Part shown: positions 16,923-25,100 of the stretch, in pieces
Layout of the letters: the number at the start of each line of letters is the position of its first letter
How positions within the stretch are numbered: the first letter of the stretch is position 1
Source: an uncultured Lysobacteraceae bacterium
Lineage (GTDB): Bacteria; Pseudomonadota; Gammaproteobacteria; Xanthomonadales; Xanthomonadaceae
Reading direction: 5' to 3'
DNA length: 64,000 nucleotides
NCBI GenBank assembly: GCA_902825775.1
Contig: CADECF010000009.1
Location: 62,001-126,000, forward strand
Made by a program: the position numbers and the translations under genes
The notes under the pieces: generated by a model
What the model saw: only the letters and a program-made list of their open reading frames with translations
The model's database searches: none
Told to the model about the DNA's origin: nothing

Positions 16923-18160
16923 TGGCCGCCGCGCGCGCACTGGCCGTTATTGGCGGCGGACCTGCGGGCTTGATGGCTGCCGAAGTAGCCATTGCCGCGG
17001 GCATCGAAGTCGATCTGTACGACGCCAAAGGTTCGGTCGGGCGCAAATTCCTGATCGCCGGCAAAGGCGGGCTCAATCTCACCCACTCCGAACCGATGCC
17101 CGGTTTCGCGCGGCGCTATCGCGAACGCGAAACCGAGATCGCACGCTGGCTGCGCGACTTCGACGCGCAAGCCTTGCGCGATTGGGCGCTCGGATTGGGC
17201 GTCGACACCTTCGTCGGCAGCTCAGGCCGCGTATTTCCGCTGGATTTAAAAGCCGCACCGCTGCTGCGCGGCTGGGTGCGGCGGCTGCGCGATCAGGGCG
17301 TGCGATTCCACATGCACCATCGCTGGAGGGGCTGGAACGACGATGCGGCGTTGCGGTTCGCGACGCCGGAAGGCGAACGCAATGTCTCCGCGGATGCCGT
17401 GCTGCTGGCGCTGGGCGGCGGCAGTTGGCCGCAACTGGGATCCGATGGCGCATGGCAAGACTTTCTGCGCGCGCGCGACATCGACATCGCGCCGTTACAG
17501 CCTGCCAACTGCGGTTTCGATATCGATTGGACCGCGCATTTCGCCGAGCGCCATGCGGGTGCGCCGTTGAAACCGATCGTCGCGCATTGGCGCGACCTGA
17601 GCGGCGAAGCGCAGTCGTTGCAAGGCGAATGCGTGGCCACCGCGACGGGCATCGAAGGCAGTCTGATTTACGCGATTTCGGCGGACCTGCGCGACACGAT
17701 CTCGCGCGACGGCGCCGCCCTTCTGCATCTGGATCTCACGCCCGGCCGCGACCTGCAGCGCTTGCGCGATGCGCTCGCCAAGCCGCGCGGCAGCCGCAGT
17801 TTCAGCGAACACCTGCGCCGGCAGGCCGGGCTCGATGGCGTCAAGGCGGCATTGATCCACGAAGCGGTCGCCAAATCGCAGCTCGGCGATGCCGCCGTCG
17901 TGGCGCAAACGATCAAGCGGCTACCGTTGACCTTGCGGCGCCCTCGCCCGCTGGCGGAGACGATCAGCAGCGCCGGCGGCGTGCGCTTGGAAGCGATGGA
18001 CGATGCGTTGATGCTGATAGCCGCGCCTGGCACGTTCTGCGCCGGCGAAATGCTCGATTGGGAAGCGCCGACCGGCGGTTACTTGCTCACCGCCTGTTTC
18101 GCCAGCGGCTATCGCGCCGGCAAAGGCGCCGCGGCGTGGCTGCTAACCCGGCCTTTGTAG
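16922..18160 (+). CDS. second HI0933-family flavoprotein (TIGR03862-like)
   Basis: A 412-residue flavoprotein with AVIGGGPAGLMAAE at its start and GSVGRKFLIAGKGGLNLTHSE, the signature of the subgroup with Lys-Gly-Gly in place of Ser-Gly-Gly. The C-terminal part has FCAGEMLDWEAPTGGYLL and CFASGYRAG. It is a distant paralogue of the gene just upstream, with which it shares one base (TGATG), so the two are translated together. Whether they form a heteromer or act separately is unknown. Confidence 0.88.
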   Translation: MAAARALAVIGGGPAGLMAAEVAIAAGIEVDLYDAKGSVGRKFLIAGKGGLNLTHSEPMPGFARRYRERETEIARWLRDFDAQALRDWALGLGVDTFVGSSGRVFPLDLKAAPLLRGWVRRLRDQGVRFHMHHRWRGWNDDAALRFATPEGERNVSADAVLLALGGGSWPQLGSDGAWQDFLRARDIDIAPLQPANCGFDIDWTAHFAERHAGAPLKPIVAHWRDLSGEAQSLQGECVATATGIEGSLIYAISADLRDTISRDGAALLHLDLTPGRDLQRLRDALAKPRGSRSFSEHLRRQAGLDGVKAALIHEAVAKSQLGDAAVVAQTIKRLPLTLRRPRPLAETISSAGGVRLEAMDDALMLIAAPGTFCAGEMLDWEAPTGGYLLTACFASGYRAGKGAAAWLLTRPL

Positions 18161-18225
18161 AGTCGAGCTTGCTCGACTGCTCTTGCTTGTGAAAAAAAGC
18201 AGTCGAGCAAGCTCGACTCTACAAA
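18154..18225. terminator. inverted repeat, bidirectional terminator candidate
   Basis: A perfect 28-base inverted repeat has arms at 18154-18181 (TTTGTAGAGTCGAGCTTGCT...) and 18198-18225, with a 16-base loop. The arms are internally palindromic (GTCGAGCTTGCTCGAC). It sits exactly between converging genes, and its sequence differs from the main REP family, so it is a separate repeat class. Confidence 0.8.
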
Positions 18226-18229
18226 GCCG

Positions 18230-18835
18230 TCAGCGCTTTTCGTTTATCGCGCGGCGCAGGTTGATGCGCGCCTGCGCATCGTAGCGATCGTGGAAGAAAT
18301 CGCTGAGGAAAATGCGCTCGCGCGCCAGCAGCGCCTTGAGGAACCGGCGGCGGTTGAGTTTGAACAGCCAGCCCGGCACGTGGCGGTATTCGGCGGCGAT
18401 GCCGCGGTCGTAGGCATCGAAAGCCGCCGGTTGCGCGCCGAGGATGGCCATGTCGCAATCCAGGAACAGGGCCGCATCGCGATCCACGTCGGCGGCACCC
18501 AATTTTCCGTGGCGTGCGGTGTAGTCGATCAGCTGCGCGACGCGGGCGCCGTCCACGCCGGCATCGGGCAGCCACTGCGCGATCGCTTCGATCGCGAGTT
18601 GCGCCGAGCGCGATTCGTTGTCGCTGCGGGCTGCTTCGTAGATCGCATCGTGGTACAGCACGGCCAGATAGGGTTCCGACGGCCGCGTCCAACCGGGTCC
18701 CTGCGCCACATCGGCGTAGTGGCGCAGCACTTCCTGCACATGGCCGAAATTGTGATAAGCGCGCGGCGGGGTGGCGTACCGCGCTTCCAGTTCGGCCATG
18801 GCTTGCGGCGGCATCGCGATGGGAGCGATCGTCAT
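18230..18835 (-). CDS. HD-superfamily metal-dependent phosphohydrolase-like protein
   Basis: A 201-residue protein of the 'predicted metal-dependent HD superfamily phosphohydrolase' group. Conserved blocks are YHNFGHVQEVL with the first His, VLYHDAIYE providing the His-Asp pair, and LDCDMAILGA with the final Asp. RRRFLKALLARERIFLSDFFHD at the C-terminus is typical. The substrate is unknown, probably a nucleotide or phosphate ester. Its ATG overlaps the stop of the upstream permease gene (ATGA), indicating coupled expression. Confidence 0.85.
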   Translation of the reverse strand: MTIAPIAMPPQAMAELEARYATPPRAYHNFGHVQEVLRHYADVAQGPGWTRPSEPYLAVLYHDAIYEAARSDNESRSAQLAIEAIAQWLPDAGVDGARVAQLIDYTARHGKLGAADVDRDAALFLDCDMAILGAQPAAFDAYDRGIAAEYRHVPGWLFKLNRRRFLKALLARERIFLSDFFHDRYDAQARINLRRAINEKR

Positions 18836-20178
18836 GGCCGCGCCCCTTCCGCCGCGGCGCGGGTGCGGCGTACGGCGAACAGCAGCACGAAGCCCAACGT
18901 CATGGCGATAGCGACATCGCGCACTTCCTGCGCACTGCCCTGCGTCAACAGCCAGGCGATGACCGCCAGAGCGACGATGGCCGTCAGCAGGCCGCCGGGC
19001 GCGCGGAACAGCGCCGGCGCGACATCGCCGCGACGGCGCAACGCCGGCAATGCGGCGCAGGTCGCGGCATAAGCGAGCAGGCGGGTCAGCGTGCTTATCG
19101 CGACCGCGGACAGGAACGAACCCGACAACGTCAACGCCAGCATGCACGCCGACGACACCGCGATCGCCACATGCGGCGTGTGGAAACGCGCATGCGTCGA
19201 TGCCAGCGCGCGCGGCAATTGCCCCTGCTCGGCCATGGCGAACAGGATACGCGGCGCCGCCAGCACCAATCCGTTCAACGTGCCGGCGATCGACACCAGC
19301 GCGCCCACCGCGATCGCGGCCGCGCCGGTAGCGCCGGCGAAGCGTCCGGCCGCGTCCGCCAGCGGACGCGAGGAGTCGGCCAGTCCCGGCAGCGTACCGA
19401 TGCAGACCGCTTGCACGCCGATATAGAGCGGCACGATCACCGCCATCGCAGCCAGCACCGCGAACGGCAGATTGCGGCGCGGGTCGCGGACTTCGCCCAC
19501 CGGCACCGTCGCGGTTTCGAAACCGGTGAAGGCGAATACGAGCAGCAGCATCGCCGCGGAGAAATCGACGCCGGCGGGCCTGGCTTCCGGCACGTAACTG
19601 GCCGGATCGACGAAGAACAATCCCACCGCCACGAACAACGCCAGCGGCACCAGCTTGCCGATGGTGAAAGCATTGGCCACCAACGCCGCAGGCCGCACGC
19701 CGCGGATATTGACGGCGGCGATCAGCGCGACGATGCCGACGACGAGGAGCGTGCGCCACAGCGGCGAAGTGGCGGCAGGCCAGAAATGCGCCAGATATTC
19801 GATCAGCAGATTGCACAATGCCGCGAACGCTGTGACGCGGGTCAGCCATACCAGCCATCCGACCTGGAAGCCCACGACCGGCCCGAAAGTCACCCTCGCA
19901 TACAGATAAGGCCCGCCGGTGCGCTCGAAACGGCTGCCCACTTCGGCGAAGCACAGCACGATCAGCACTACCAGCGCGGCGCAGGCCAGATAGGCGAGCA
20001 AGGCATAAGGCCCGAGCAATTCGTGCACTCGCGAAGGCAGGCCGAAGATACCGGCCCCGATCACCGAATTGATGAACAACGCCACGAGACTGCCGCGGCC
20101 GATGCCGCGGATCAGGCCTTCGTCGGTGCGATCGATGGCGGGCAAGCGGTTCCTCGCGGCAGCGCCGGGACGCGGCAC
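18832..20178 (-). CDS. APC family amino acid permease
   Basis: A 448-residue integral membrane transporter with about 12 hydrophobic segments. The first helix carries SVIGAGIFGLPSRV, the unwound substrate-binding Gly-rich motif of the amino acid-polyamine-organocation family. RTGGPYLYARVTFGPVVGFQVGWLVWLTRV matches the second and third helices. FTGFETATVPVGEVRDPRRNLP is the conserved loop seen in many APC members. A GTG start is used. The substrate is not predictable. It is the first gene of a two-gene unit with the HD hydrolase. Confidence 0.88.
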   Translation of the reverse strand: MPRPGAAARNRLPAIDRTDEGLIRGIGRGSLVALFINSVIGAGIFGLPSRVHELLGPYALLAYLACAALVVLIVLCFAEVGSRFERTGGPYLYARVTFGPVVGFQVGWLVWLTRVTAFAALCNLLIEYLAHFWPAATSPLWRTLLVVGIVALIAAVNIRGVRPAALVANAFTIGKLVPLALFVAVGLFFVDPASYVPEARPAGVDFSAAMLLLVFAFTGFETATVPVGEVRDPRRNLPFAVLAAMAVIVPLYIGVQAVCIGTLPGLADSSRPLADAAGRFAGATGAAAIAVGALVSIAGTLNGLVLAAPRILFAMAEQGQLPRALASTHARFHTPHVAIAVSSACMLALTLSGSFLSAVAISTLTRLLAYAATCAALPALRRRGDVAPALFRAPGGLLTAIVALAVIAWLLTQGSAQEVRDVAIAMTLGFVLLFAVRRTRAAAEGARP

Positions 20179-20223
20179 GTTAGCACGCGCATCGCACGGT
20201 ACCCGGCGAAAGCGCGGCCCGCG

Positions 20224-20862
20224 CTACTTCTTCGCGGTTGCGGAGTAGCTCATGACCTTGCACAGCGCGACCCCGGCCGCCGAAGCCGCAGGCAATGCCT
20301 CGCCTTGCAGCGCCATCAGCTTGATCACGTCCGTATCGCCCTCGGTGACCTTGGCCAAAGCGATGTAAGTGGTCTTGCCGGTGTCGCAAAAAGCGTCGCT
20401 GGCGCCTTTATCGGGCGGCGTCTGTTCCACTACGCGGCGCAGTTCCACCGCCTGTTCCGGCACGATCAACATCGTGTCGGCGTAACGCGACGCGGCGTTG
20501 TACTGGTCGTTGCCCCTGACGATGGCCGCACGTTCGGTGACGAAGCCGGCGCCGTTCTCGCCCTTGATCGCCATGTCCTCGATCGTCAGCTTGCCGGTGG
20601 CCGCTTCGGCTACGGGGTCGGCCGGCTCGAACGCGCCCAAGGCAACGGCCGGCGGCATCGGCGGCGCAGCGCGTTGCACGGGCTGCGCACTGGGGTCGGA
20701 AGTGGGCACTTCGGGCGGCGGCGGCGCGGTCGCCGTAGTCGTTACCGGCGGAGCGCTGGTTTCCTGGGTCGGCGTCTGCGCGCGGTCGCAGCCAGCGGCG
20801 AGAGCCATGAAAACGGTGATGGAAACGGCGGCGGCAAAACGGCAATGACGAACTGAATACAA
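20224..20862 (-). CDS. hypothetical lipoprotein
   Basis: A 212-residue protein with a signal sequence ending in the lipobox ALAAGC (Cys25), then a Thr/Pro-rich low-complexity stretch of about 50 residues and a folded C-terminal domain containing two Cys (DAFCDTG and ALCKVM). I do not recognise a family. The start codon appears to be TTG at 20862, because no in-frame ATG precedes the signal peptide. The upstream region is more AT-rich than usual here and may hold the promoter. Confidence 0.65.
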   Translation of the reverse strand: MYSVRHCRFAAAVSITVFMALAAGCDRAQTPTQETSAPPVTTTATAPPPPEVPTSDPSAQPVQRAAPPMPPAVALGAFEPADPVAEAATGKLTIEDMAIKGENGAGFVTERAAIVRGNDQYNAASRYADTMLIVPEQAVELRRVVEQTPPDKGASDAFCDTGKTTYIALAKVTEGDTDVIKLMALQGEALPAASAAGVALCKVMSYSATAKK

Positions 20863-20952
20863 AACGATATTCCCTATACGGCAGGCAGTCGACGCACGAT
20901 CATAAGGATCGATTGTTCAACAAACGTTAGCCGGACCCGCCCCGACCGGGGA

Positions 20953-21609
20953 TTATGGCGGCGGCGGCGCCAAAAAAGTACCCCGGCCGGCCGTTCGGGA
21001 CCGCAACCAGGCCGCAGCCAGCGCCAGCCACCCTACGATCAGCGCGATCACCGCCTTCTGCGCCAATCCGCGCGGTGCCTCGCGCCACAACGCCAGTACC
21101 CATACCGCCGCGAAAGCCGCGATCGCGAGCAGAAACGCGCGTGCGAACCGACTGCGCCAGCGCGGATCCGCACGCAGCCGCCACGACTGCAGCAGCATCG
21201 CCGTGGTCACGCACAGGAATGCGGTTTGCGCCGCAACGCCGTGCAGCCAGCCTTGCAGGGTCGGTTCGCGCTGCGGCAGATTGCTGTCGGCAATGGCGGT
21301 CACGCACAAGCCGGCCGCGGCCATTGCGAACAGCAGTCCAGGCGCGGCACTGCGCGCCTGCGGCTGCAATGCCCGGTAGTACCCGGCCGCCAACAGCAGC
21401 AATGCCCCGCCCAAGACGCAATAGGCCGCTTGCAGCCAGAGTCCGTATGCGCCGAGCAGATAGAAGCTCATCGGCGCGTGGCGCCAATCCAGATCCGGAC
21501 GCAGGAACTGCACCGCCACGCCTACCAGCGCAAAGACGGACACGCCGGCCAACGCCGCCGTCGCCAGGCGGCGGGGGCCCGCCGACCCTACGGCGTCCAT
21601 TCCTTCCAA
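20953..21609 (-). CDS. DUF998-like membrane protein
   Basis: A protein of about 215 residues with six hydrophobic segments, resembling the DUF998 family (MSFYLLGAYGLW near the start, ADSNLPQREPTLQGWLHGVAAQ in the middle). The conserved His and Trp-Leu-His motif is typical of that family, whose function is unknown. A TTG at 21609 or an ATG at 21600 could be the start. The GGAAGGA next to the ATG is too close to serve as its ribosome site, which slightly favours TTG. It follows the DUF1993 gene on the same strand. Confidence 0.7.
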   Translation of the reverse strand: MEGMDAVGSAGPRRLATAALAGVSVFALVGVAVQFLRPDLDWRHAPMSFYLLGAYGLWLQAAYCVLGGALLLLAAGYYRALQPQARSAAPGLLFAMAAAGLCVTAIADSNLPQREPTLQGWLHGVAAQTAFLCVTTAMLLQSWRLRADPRWRSRFARAFLLAIAAFAAVWVLALWREAPRGLAQKAVIALIVGWLALAAAWLRSRTAGRGTFLAPPPP

Positions 21610-21631
21610 GGCGTCTTGCCTGCGCAGCGTT

Positions 21632-22141
21632 TCAGTACGCGCCCATATAGTCTTTCTTGCCCACTTCGACGCCGCTGTGCCGCAGCAGGTCGTAGGCGGT
21701 CGTCACGTGGAAGAAGAACTGCGGCAGCCCGTAATGCAGCAGATAGGTGCGGCCGTCGAGCTTGCGTTCCTTCGGCGTGCCCGGGCGCAGCACGATCTCG
21801 CGCTGCTCGGCGCCATCGAACTGCTCGGCGCGCAAACCGTCCGCGAAAGCCAGGGTCTTGGCGATGCGTGCGCGCAACTGTTCGAAATTCTCCTCGGTGT
21901 CGTCGTAGACCGGCACTTCCACGCTAGCCAGGCGTGCCGGCACGCTCTTGGCGAAATCGCAGGCGATCTGCACCTGGCGCAGCAACGGGAACATGTCGGG
22001 GAATAGCCGCGCCTGCAGCAGCGCGTTCGGGTCTATCTTCCTGTCGGCGGCGTGTTGTTCGGCCTTGGCCAGCAGCGCGTCGAGGCTGGACAGGAACTGC
22101 TTGAACACGGGAACGGAAGCGGCGTGCATCGAGAGGGACAT
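21632..22141 (-). CDS. DUF1993 family protein
   Basis: A 169-residue protein matching DUF1993 across its length: SVPVFKQFLSSLDALLAKAE at the start, ARLFPDMFPLLRQVQIACDFAK, and PQFFFHVTTAYDLLRHSGVEVGKKDYMG at the C-terminus. The fold is a four-helix DinB-like bundle. The motif retains His residues that could bind metal or thiol cofactors, but the activity is unknown. It is likely co-transcribed with the downstream membrane protein gene. Confidence 0.9.
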   Translation of the reverse strand: MSLSMHAASVPVFKQFLSSLDALLAKAEQHAADRKIDPNALLQARLFPDMFPLLRQVQIACDFAKSVPARLASVEVPVYDDTEENFEQLRARIAKTLAFADGLRAEQFDGAEQREIVLRPGTPKERKLDGRTYLLHYGLPQFFFHVTTAYDLLRHSGVEVGKKDYMGAY

Positions 22142-22191
22142 TGTCTACACCGATGAAAAGATGCAGCCATGGTACTGCTTTTGCGGAGCGG

Positions 22192-22290
22192 CTTTCGTGG
22201 GAGCGGTTTTGTGGGAGCGGCTTCAGCCGCGAGCTTTGGATCATCGCAGCATTAAAAAGAGCTCGCGGCTGAAGCCGCTCCCACAAAAGA
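22192..22290. repeat. REP-type element overlapping a gene end
   Basis: The full arm TGTGGGAGCGGCTTCAGCCG... begins at 22210 and its complement ends at 22285, with extra partial half-units before it (GCGGAGCGGCTTTCG near 22194). The loop and right arm encode the last residues and the stop codon of the glycosyltransferase gene on the minus strand. Confidence 0.88.
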
Positions 22291-23454
22291 GCCCGCCGCC
22301 AACCCGCCATACAACGCGACCGCTTTGCGCATCAGCCCTTCCGCGCTCCACGCCTGCGCATCGATCGGCCCCGCCGCGGACAACGCCGCGCGTCGCGCCG
22401 GATCGCGCAGCAGACCTGCGACGTGGCCGGCGAACTCGTCCACGTCCTCGCCGCTGACCACCGCGCTGCGCGCGTCGCGGAGCACCGTCGCCGTACCCAT
22501 CACCGCGGTCGATACGATCGGCACGCCCAGCGCCATCGCTTCGATCAGCACCAAGCCCTGGGTTTCGGTCGGCGATGCGAAGACGAAAACATCGCCGGCG
22601 CGATAGCAATCCAGCAAGGTGCTGCGGCGGTCCAGGTTGCCGAAGAAACGAACGTTGTTCTGCAGCCCCAGCGACGCAGAAAGTTTCTTGAGGCGTTCGG
22701 CGTCGGGGCCTTCGCCGGCCACGACGAACAGCAGATCGGGGAATTCGACGACCAGCTTGCGCGCCGCCTGCAGCAGGAAACCGATGTTCTTCTCCAACGC
22801 CAGGCGGCTTACCGTCACCAGCGTCGGCTGCGCCGGGCCGATGCCGTGATCGGCGCGGAAACGCACGCCGTCGCCGCGCGCGAATTCATCCAACGCAAGG
22901 CCCGTCGGCAGCACCGTCGTCGGCGTATCCACGCCGTAGCGCTGCAGCACATCGACCATCTGCTGGCTCGGCACGATCAGATGATCGACCTCCGCGCACA
23001 GCTTGCGCGACACGCGGCGCGCGACCATCCGGGTCAGCGACGGCGGCAGCCACGGCAGATAATGCGCCACGTACTCTTCGAAATAGGTGTGGTAGGTCTC
23101 CACCGTCGGCCGGCCGCTGCGGCGGGCGAGCTGTACGCCTAATTTGTGGGCGCGGAACGGCGTATGGATGTGGATCGCATCCCAGCGGCGCGCCGCAAGC
23201 CGGGGCAGCGCCTCGCGCAAAGCGGAAGGTTTGATCAGCCGATCTTCGGGATCGAAGAAGATCACCCTCGCAGGCAGGCGGATCACTTCGAAATCGGCGT
23301 CGTGCTGCGCCTGGCCGCTATCGGGCCCGTAGTCCGGAGCGACCAAGGTCACGTTGTGGCCCATCGCGACCAGCGCGCGGGCATAGGTGCGAATCGACGA
23401 CGACACGCCGTTGACCCGTGGGAAGTACACGTCCGACAGCATGAGGATGTCCAT
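22252..23454 (-). CDS. GT4-family glycosyltransferase
   Basis: A 400-residue retaining glycosyltransferase of the group 1/GT4 type. The N-terminal domain starts MDILMLSDVYFPRVNGVSSS, with the glycine loop for sugar-nucleotide binding. The C-terminal domain has VSRLALEKNIGFLLQA, VVAGEGPD and FVFASPTETQGLVLIEAMALGVPIV, which carries the E-x7-E motif. Such enzymes build glycolipids or cell-surface polysaccharide. The final eleven or so residues ([12 protein letters not shown]) are encoded by the REP element and are unlikely to be ancestral. It stands on the minus strand downstream of the M56/BlaI cluster. Confidence 0.88.
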   Translation of the reverse strand: MDILMLSDVYFPRVNGVSSSIRTYARALVAMGHNVTLVAPDYGPDSGQAQHDADFEVIRLPARVIFFDPEDRLIKPSALREALPRLAARRWDAIHIHTPFRAHKLGVQLARRSGRPTVETYHTYFEEYVAHYLPWLPPSLTRMVARRVSRKLCAEVDHLIVPSQQMVDVLQRYGVDTPTTVLPTGLALDEFARGDGVRFRADHGIGPAQPTLVTVSRLALEKNIGFLLQAARKLVVEFPDLLFVVAGEGPDAERLKKLSASLGLQNNVRFFGNLDRRSTLLDCYRAGDVFVFASPTETQGLVLIEAMALGVPIVSTAVMGTATVLRDARSAVVSGEDVDEFAGHVAGLLRDPARRAALSAAGPIDAQAWSAEGLMRKAVALYGGLAAGSFVGAASAASSF

Positions 23455-23519
23455 GGCCGCCGAGGCTATGTCAATGCGATGACGGTTTTGTGGCAAGGCT
23501 CGGGAAAGCCGGCGTCTGG

Positions 23520-24647
23520 CTACAGCTCCAGTTCCCAATACTGGCCCATCGAGCCGTCGCCGAAGGCATCGTGCGGCTCCTCGCGCACCATCTTGAACCC
23601 GTGCGACAGGTAGATGTGGCGCGCCGCATCCAGCCGGCTGTTGGTCCACAGCACCATCTTCTTGTAGCCGCATTGCCGCGCGAAGCGCACGCACTCGTCC
23701 GCCAGCGTCCTGCCCAGTCCGATGCCGCGCAGGCGTTGGATGCGCGACATAAGATTGTCTCCGTTCGCCGCGGGGGCGAGTTGGGTGGCGGATAACGGTT
23801 CGGAAGATCGCGGGTGGGACGACATCAGCAGATCGAGCTGTTGCAGGGCGAGCGCCATGCGCCGCGGTTCGCCGATCGCCTGCGCGGCCAAGTCGTCGGC
23901 GATGCGCTCGCGTTCGACGCGTATCTGCTTGGACAGCCACCACACGACCGGGTGGTAGAACAGCAGCGCTTCGACGGCGCTCTGGATCAAGTTGATCAGG
24001 TAATCGTGGCGTTTGATGTGCGCCAGTTCGTGCGCGAGCAGCGCTTCGAGCAGTTCCGGCGGCATCCGTGCGATCAGCGCCGCGGGCACCAGCACGACCG
24101 GCCGCCACCAGCCGGCCGCGATCGGGCTTTCCAGACCGTCGACCATGCGCAGCGCGACGCTCTTGCGCAGCCCGAACTTCGCCGCCAGGCCATCCAGCCG
24201 CGCCTGCCAGGAAGGCTCGACGGCACCCGCACTGGCGCGTCTGATGCGATCCACCCAGGCCAAGCCCAAAGCCATGCGCAGCGCGAGCAATGCCGCACCC
24301 AAAGACCAGAGCGCGACGACCCACGGCAGACGGATCTGCAACGTCGATCGCCACGACGACAGGCTCGCGACCGCGGGATGCACGGCCGGCGCGGCGCTGG
24401 AAATCGCCAGTTGCGGCTGCGCAGCGACGGCTTGTTCCGCACCGAGCCCACGCACGATGCTCAGCACCGGCAGCAGTACGCATAGCGCGAGCGCGGCGCA
24501 AGCCACCGCGTAGCGCGTCTGCGGGCGCGCATTGCGCAACAGCATCAGCGCCGCCGCCGCGGCCATCCCCAACGCCAGCCCCTGCCAGAGGAAATGGATC
24601 AGGGCCCAGCCCAACGTCGACACGAACGATGGCGCCAACACGCTCAT
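23520..24647 (-). CDS. M56 (BlaR1-like) peptidase fused to a C-terminal half GNAT domain
   Basis: A 375-residue chimera. Residues 1-300 form a BlaR1/MecR1-type membrane metallopeptidase: hydrophobic helices at about 8-38, 47-65 and 108-128, then LLAHELAHIKRHDYL (HELAH at 206-210) and YHPVVWWLSKQIRVERE with the distal metal ligand. From about residue 307 the sequence switches to RGIGLGRTLADECVRFARQCGY, then LWTNSRLDAARHIYLSHGF and GQYWELEL. That is the second half of a MarR-associated GNAT acetyltransferase, including motif A but lacking the first strands. The gene overlaps blaI-like by four bases. The acetyltransferase half is probably non-functional; the peptidase may still work. Confidence 0.85.
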   Translation of the reverse strand: MSVLAPSFVSTLGWALIHFLWQGLALGMAAAAALMLLRNARPQTRYAVACAALALCVLLPVLSIVRGLGAEQAVAAQPQLAISSAAPAVHPAVASLSSWRSTLQIRLPWVVALWSLGAALLALRMALGLAWVDRIRRASAGAVEPSWQARLDGLAAKFGLRKSVALRMVDGLESPIAAGWWRPVVLVPAALIARMPPELLEALLAHELAHIKRHDYLINLIQSAVEALLFYHPVVWWLSKQIRVERERIADDLAAQAIGEPRRMALALQQLDLLMSSHPRSSEPLSATQLAPAANGDNLMSRIQRLRGIGLGRTLADECVRFARQCGYKKMVLWTNSRLDAARHIYLSHGFKMVREEPHDAFGDGSMGQYWELEL

Positions 24648-25027
24648 TTGCCTTCTCCGTGCAGAAAGCGTTCGATTTCCTTGCGTTCTTTCTCGGTCAC
24701 ATGGCCGCGCAACGCCGCCATCACCAATTCCTTGCCCGATCCGGAGAAGGCTTTATGGATCAGGTCCTTCAACAGGTTGGTACGCAGCGAATCCTGCGCA
24801 TGCGCCGGCGCGTAGACGTGCGAGCGCTGGCTTTCGTCGCGTACCAGCAGGCCCTTGCCGTGCATGATCTGCATCAGCCGCAGGACCGTAGCCTGGGCCA
24901 TGTCGGGCCGCTCCTTCTGCAGCGCTTCGTGCGCTTGTTTCACCGTGGCCTGGCCCAGCGGCCAGATCACGCGCAGCAGGTCAAGCTCGGCGGCGGTGGG
25001 TTTGGGCGGGGCTTTGTGCTTGGCCAT
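24644..25027 (-). CDS. BlaI/MecI/CopY family transcriptional repressor
   Basis: A 127-residue winged-helix repressor. KPTAAELDLLRVIWPLGQATVKQAHEAL forms the start of the DNA-binding domain, and ATVLRLMQIMHGKGLL the recognition helix and wing. The C-terminal part (FSGSGKELVMAALRG, KERKEIERFL) is the dimerisation region where BlaR1-type peptidases trigger cleavage. It is translationally coupled to the M56 gene (ATGA), as in bla/mec regulatory pairs. No beta-lactamase gene lies nearby, so the regulon is unknown. The inverted repeat at 25065-25100 is a candidate autoregulatory operator. Confidence 0.92.
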   Translation of the reverse strand: MAKHKAPPKPTAAELDLLRVIWPLGQATVKQAHEALQKERPDMAQATVLRLMQIMHGKGLLVRDESQRSHVYAPAHAQDSLRTNLLKDLIHKAFSGSGKELVMAALRGHVTEKERKEIERFLHGEGK

Positions 25028-25064
25028 GATCCGTGCGTAAAGCGGGTTTTCAGCAAGCTAATCC

Positions 25065-25100
25065 AAGTAGAACAGTTTGTCTAGAACTTTTTTTCTACTT
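25065..25100 (-). promoter_or_regulatory. candidate BlaI operator/promoter region
   Basis: Inverted octamers AAGTAGAA (25065-25072) and TTCTACTT (25093-25100) enclose an AT-rich spacer with TCTAGA, about 40-70 bases upstream of the repressor start. BlaI-family repressors bind AT-rich dyads containing TAC/GTA cores, so autoregulation is plausible. This is inference from symmetry only. Confidence 0.45.

Noticed and set aside
18154-18225. Possible insertion-sequence terminal repeats
   Set aside because: The inverted arms are separated by only 16 bases, with no transposase between, and sit between convergent genes, which fits a terminator-type repeat.
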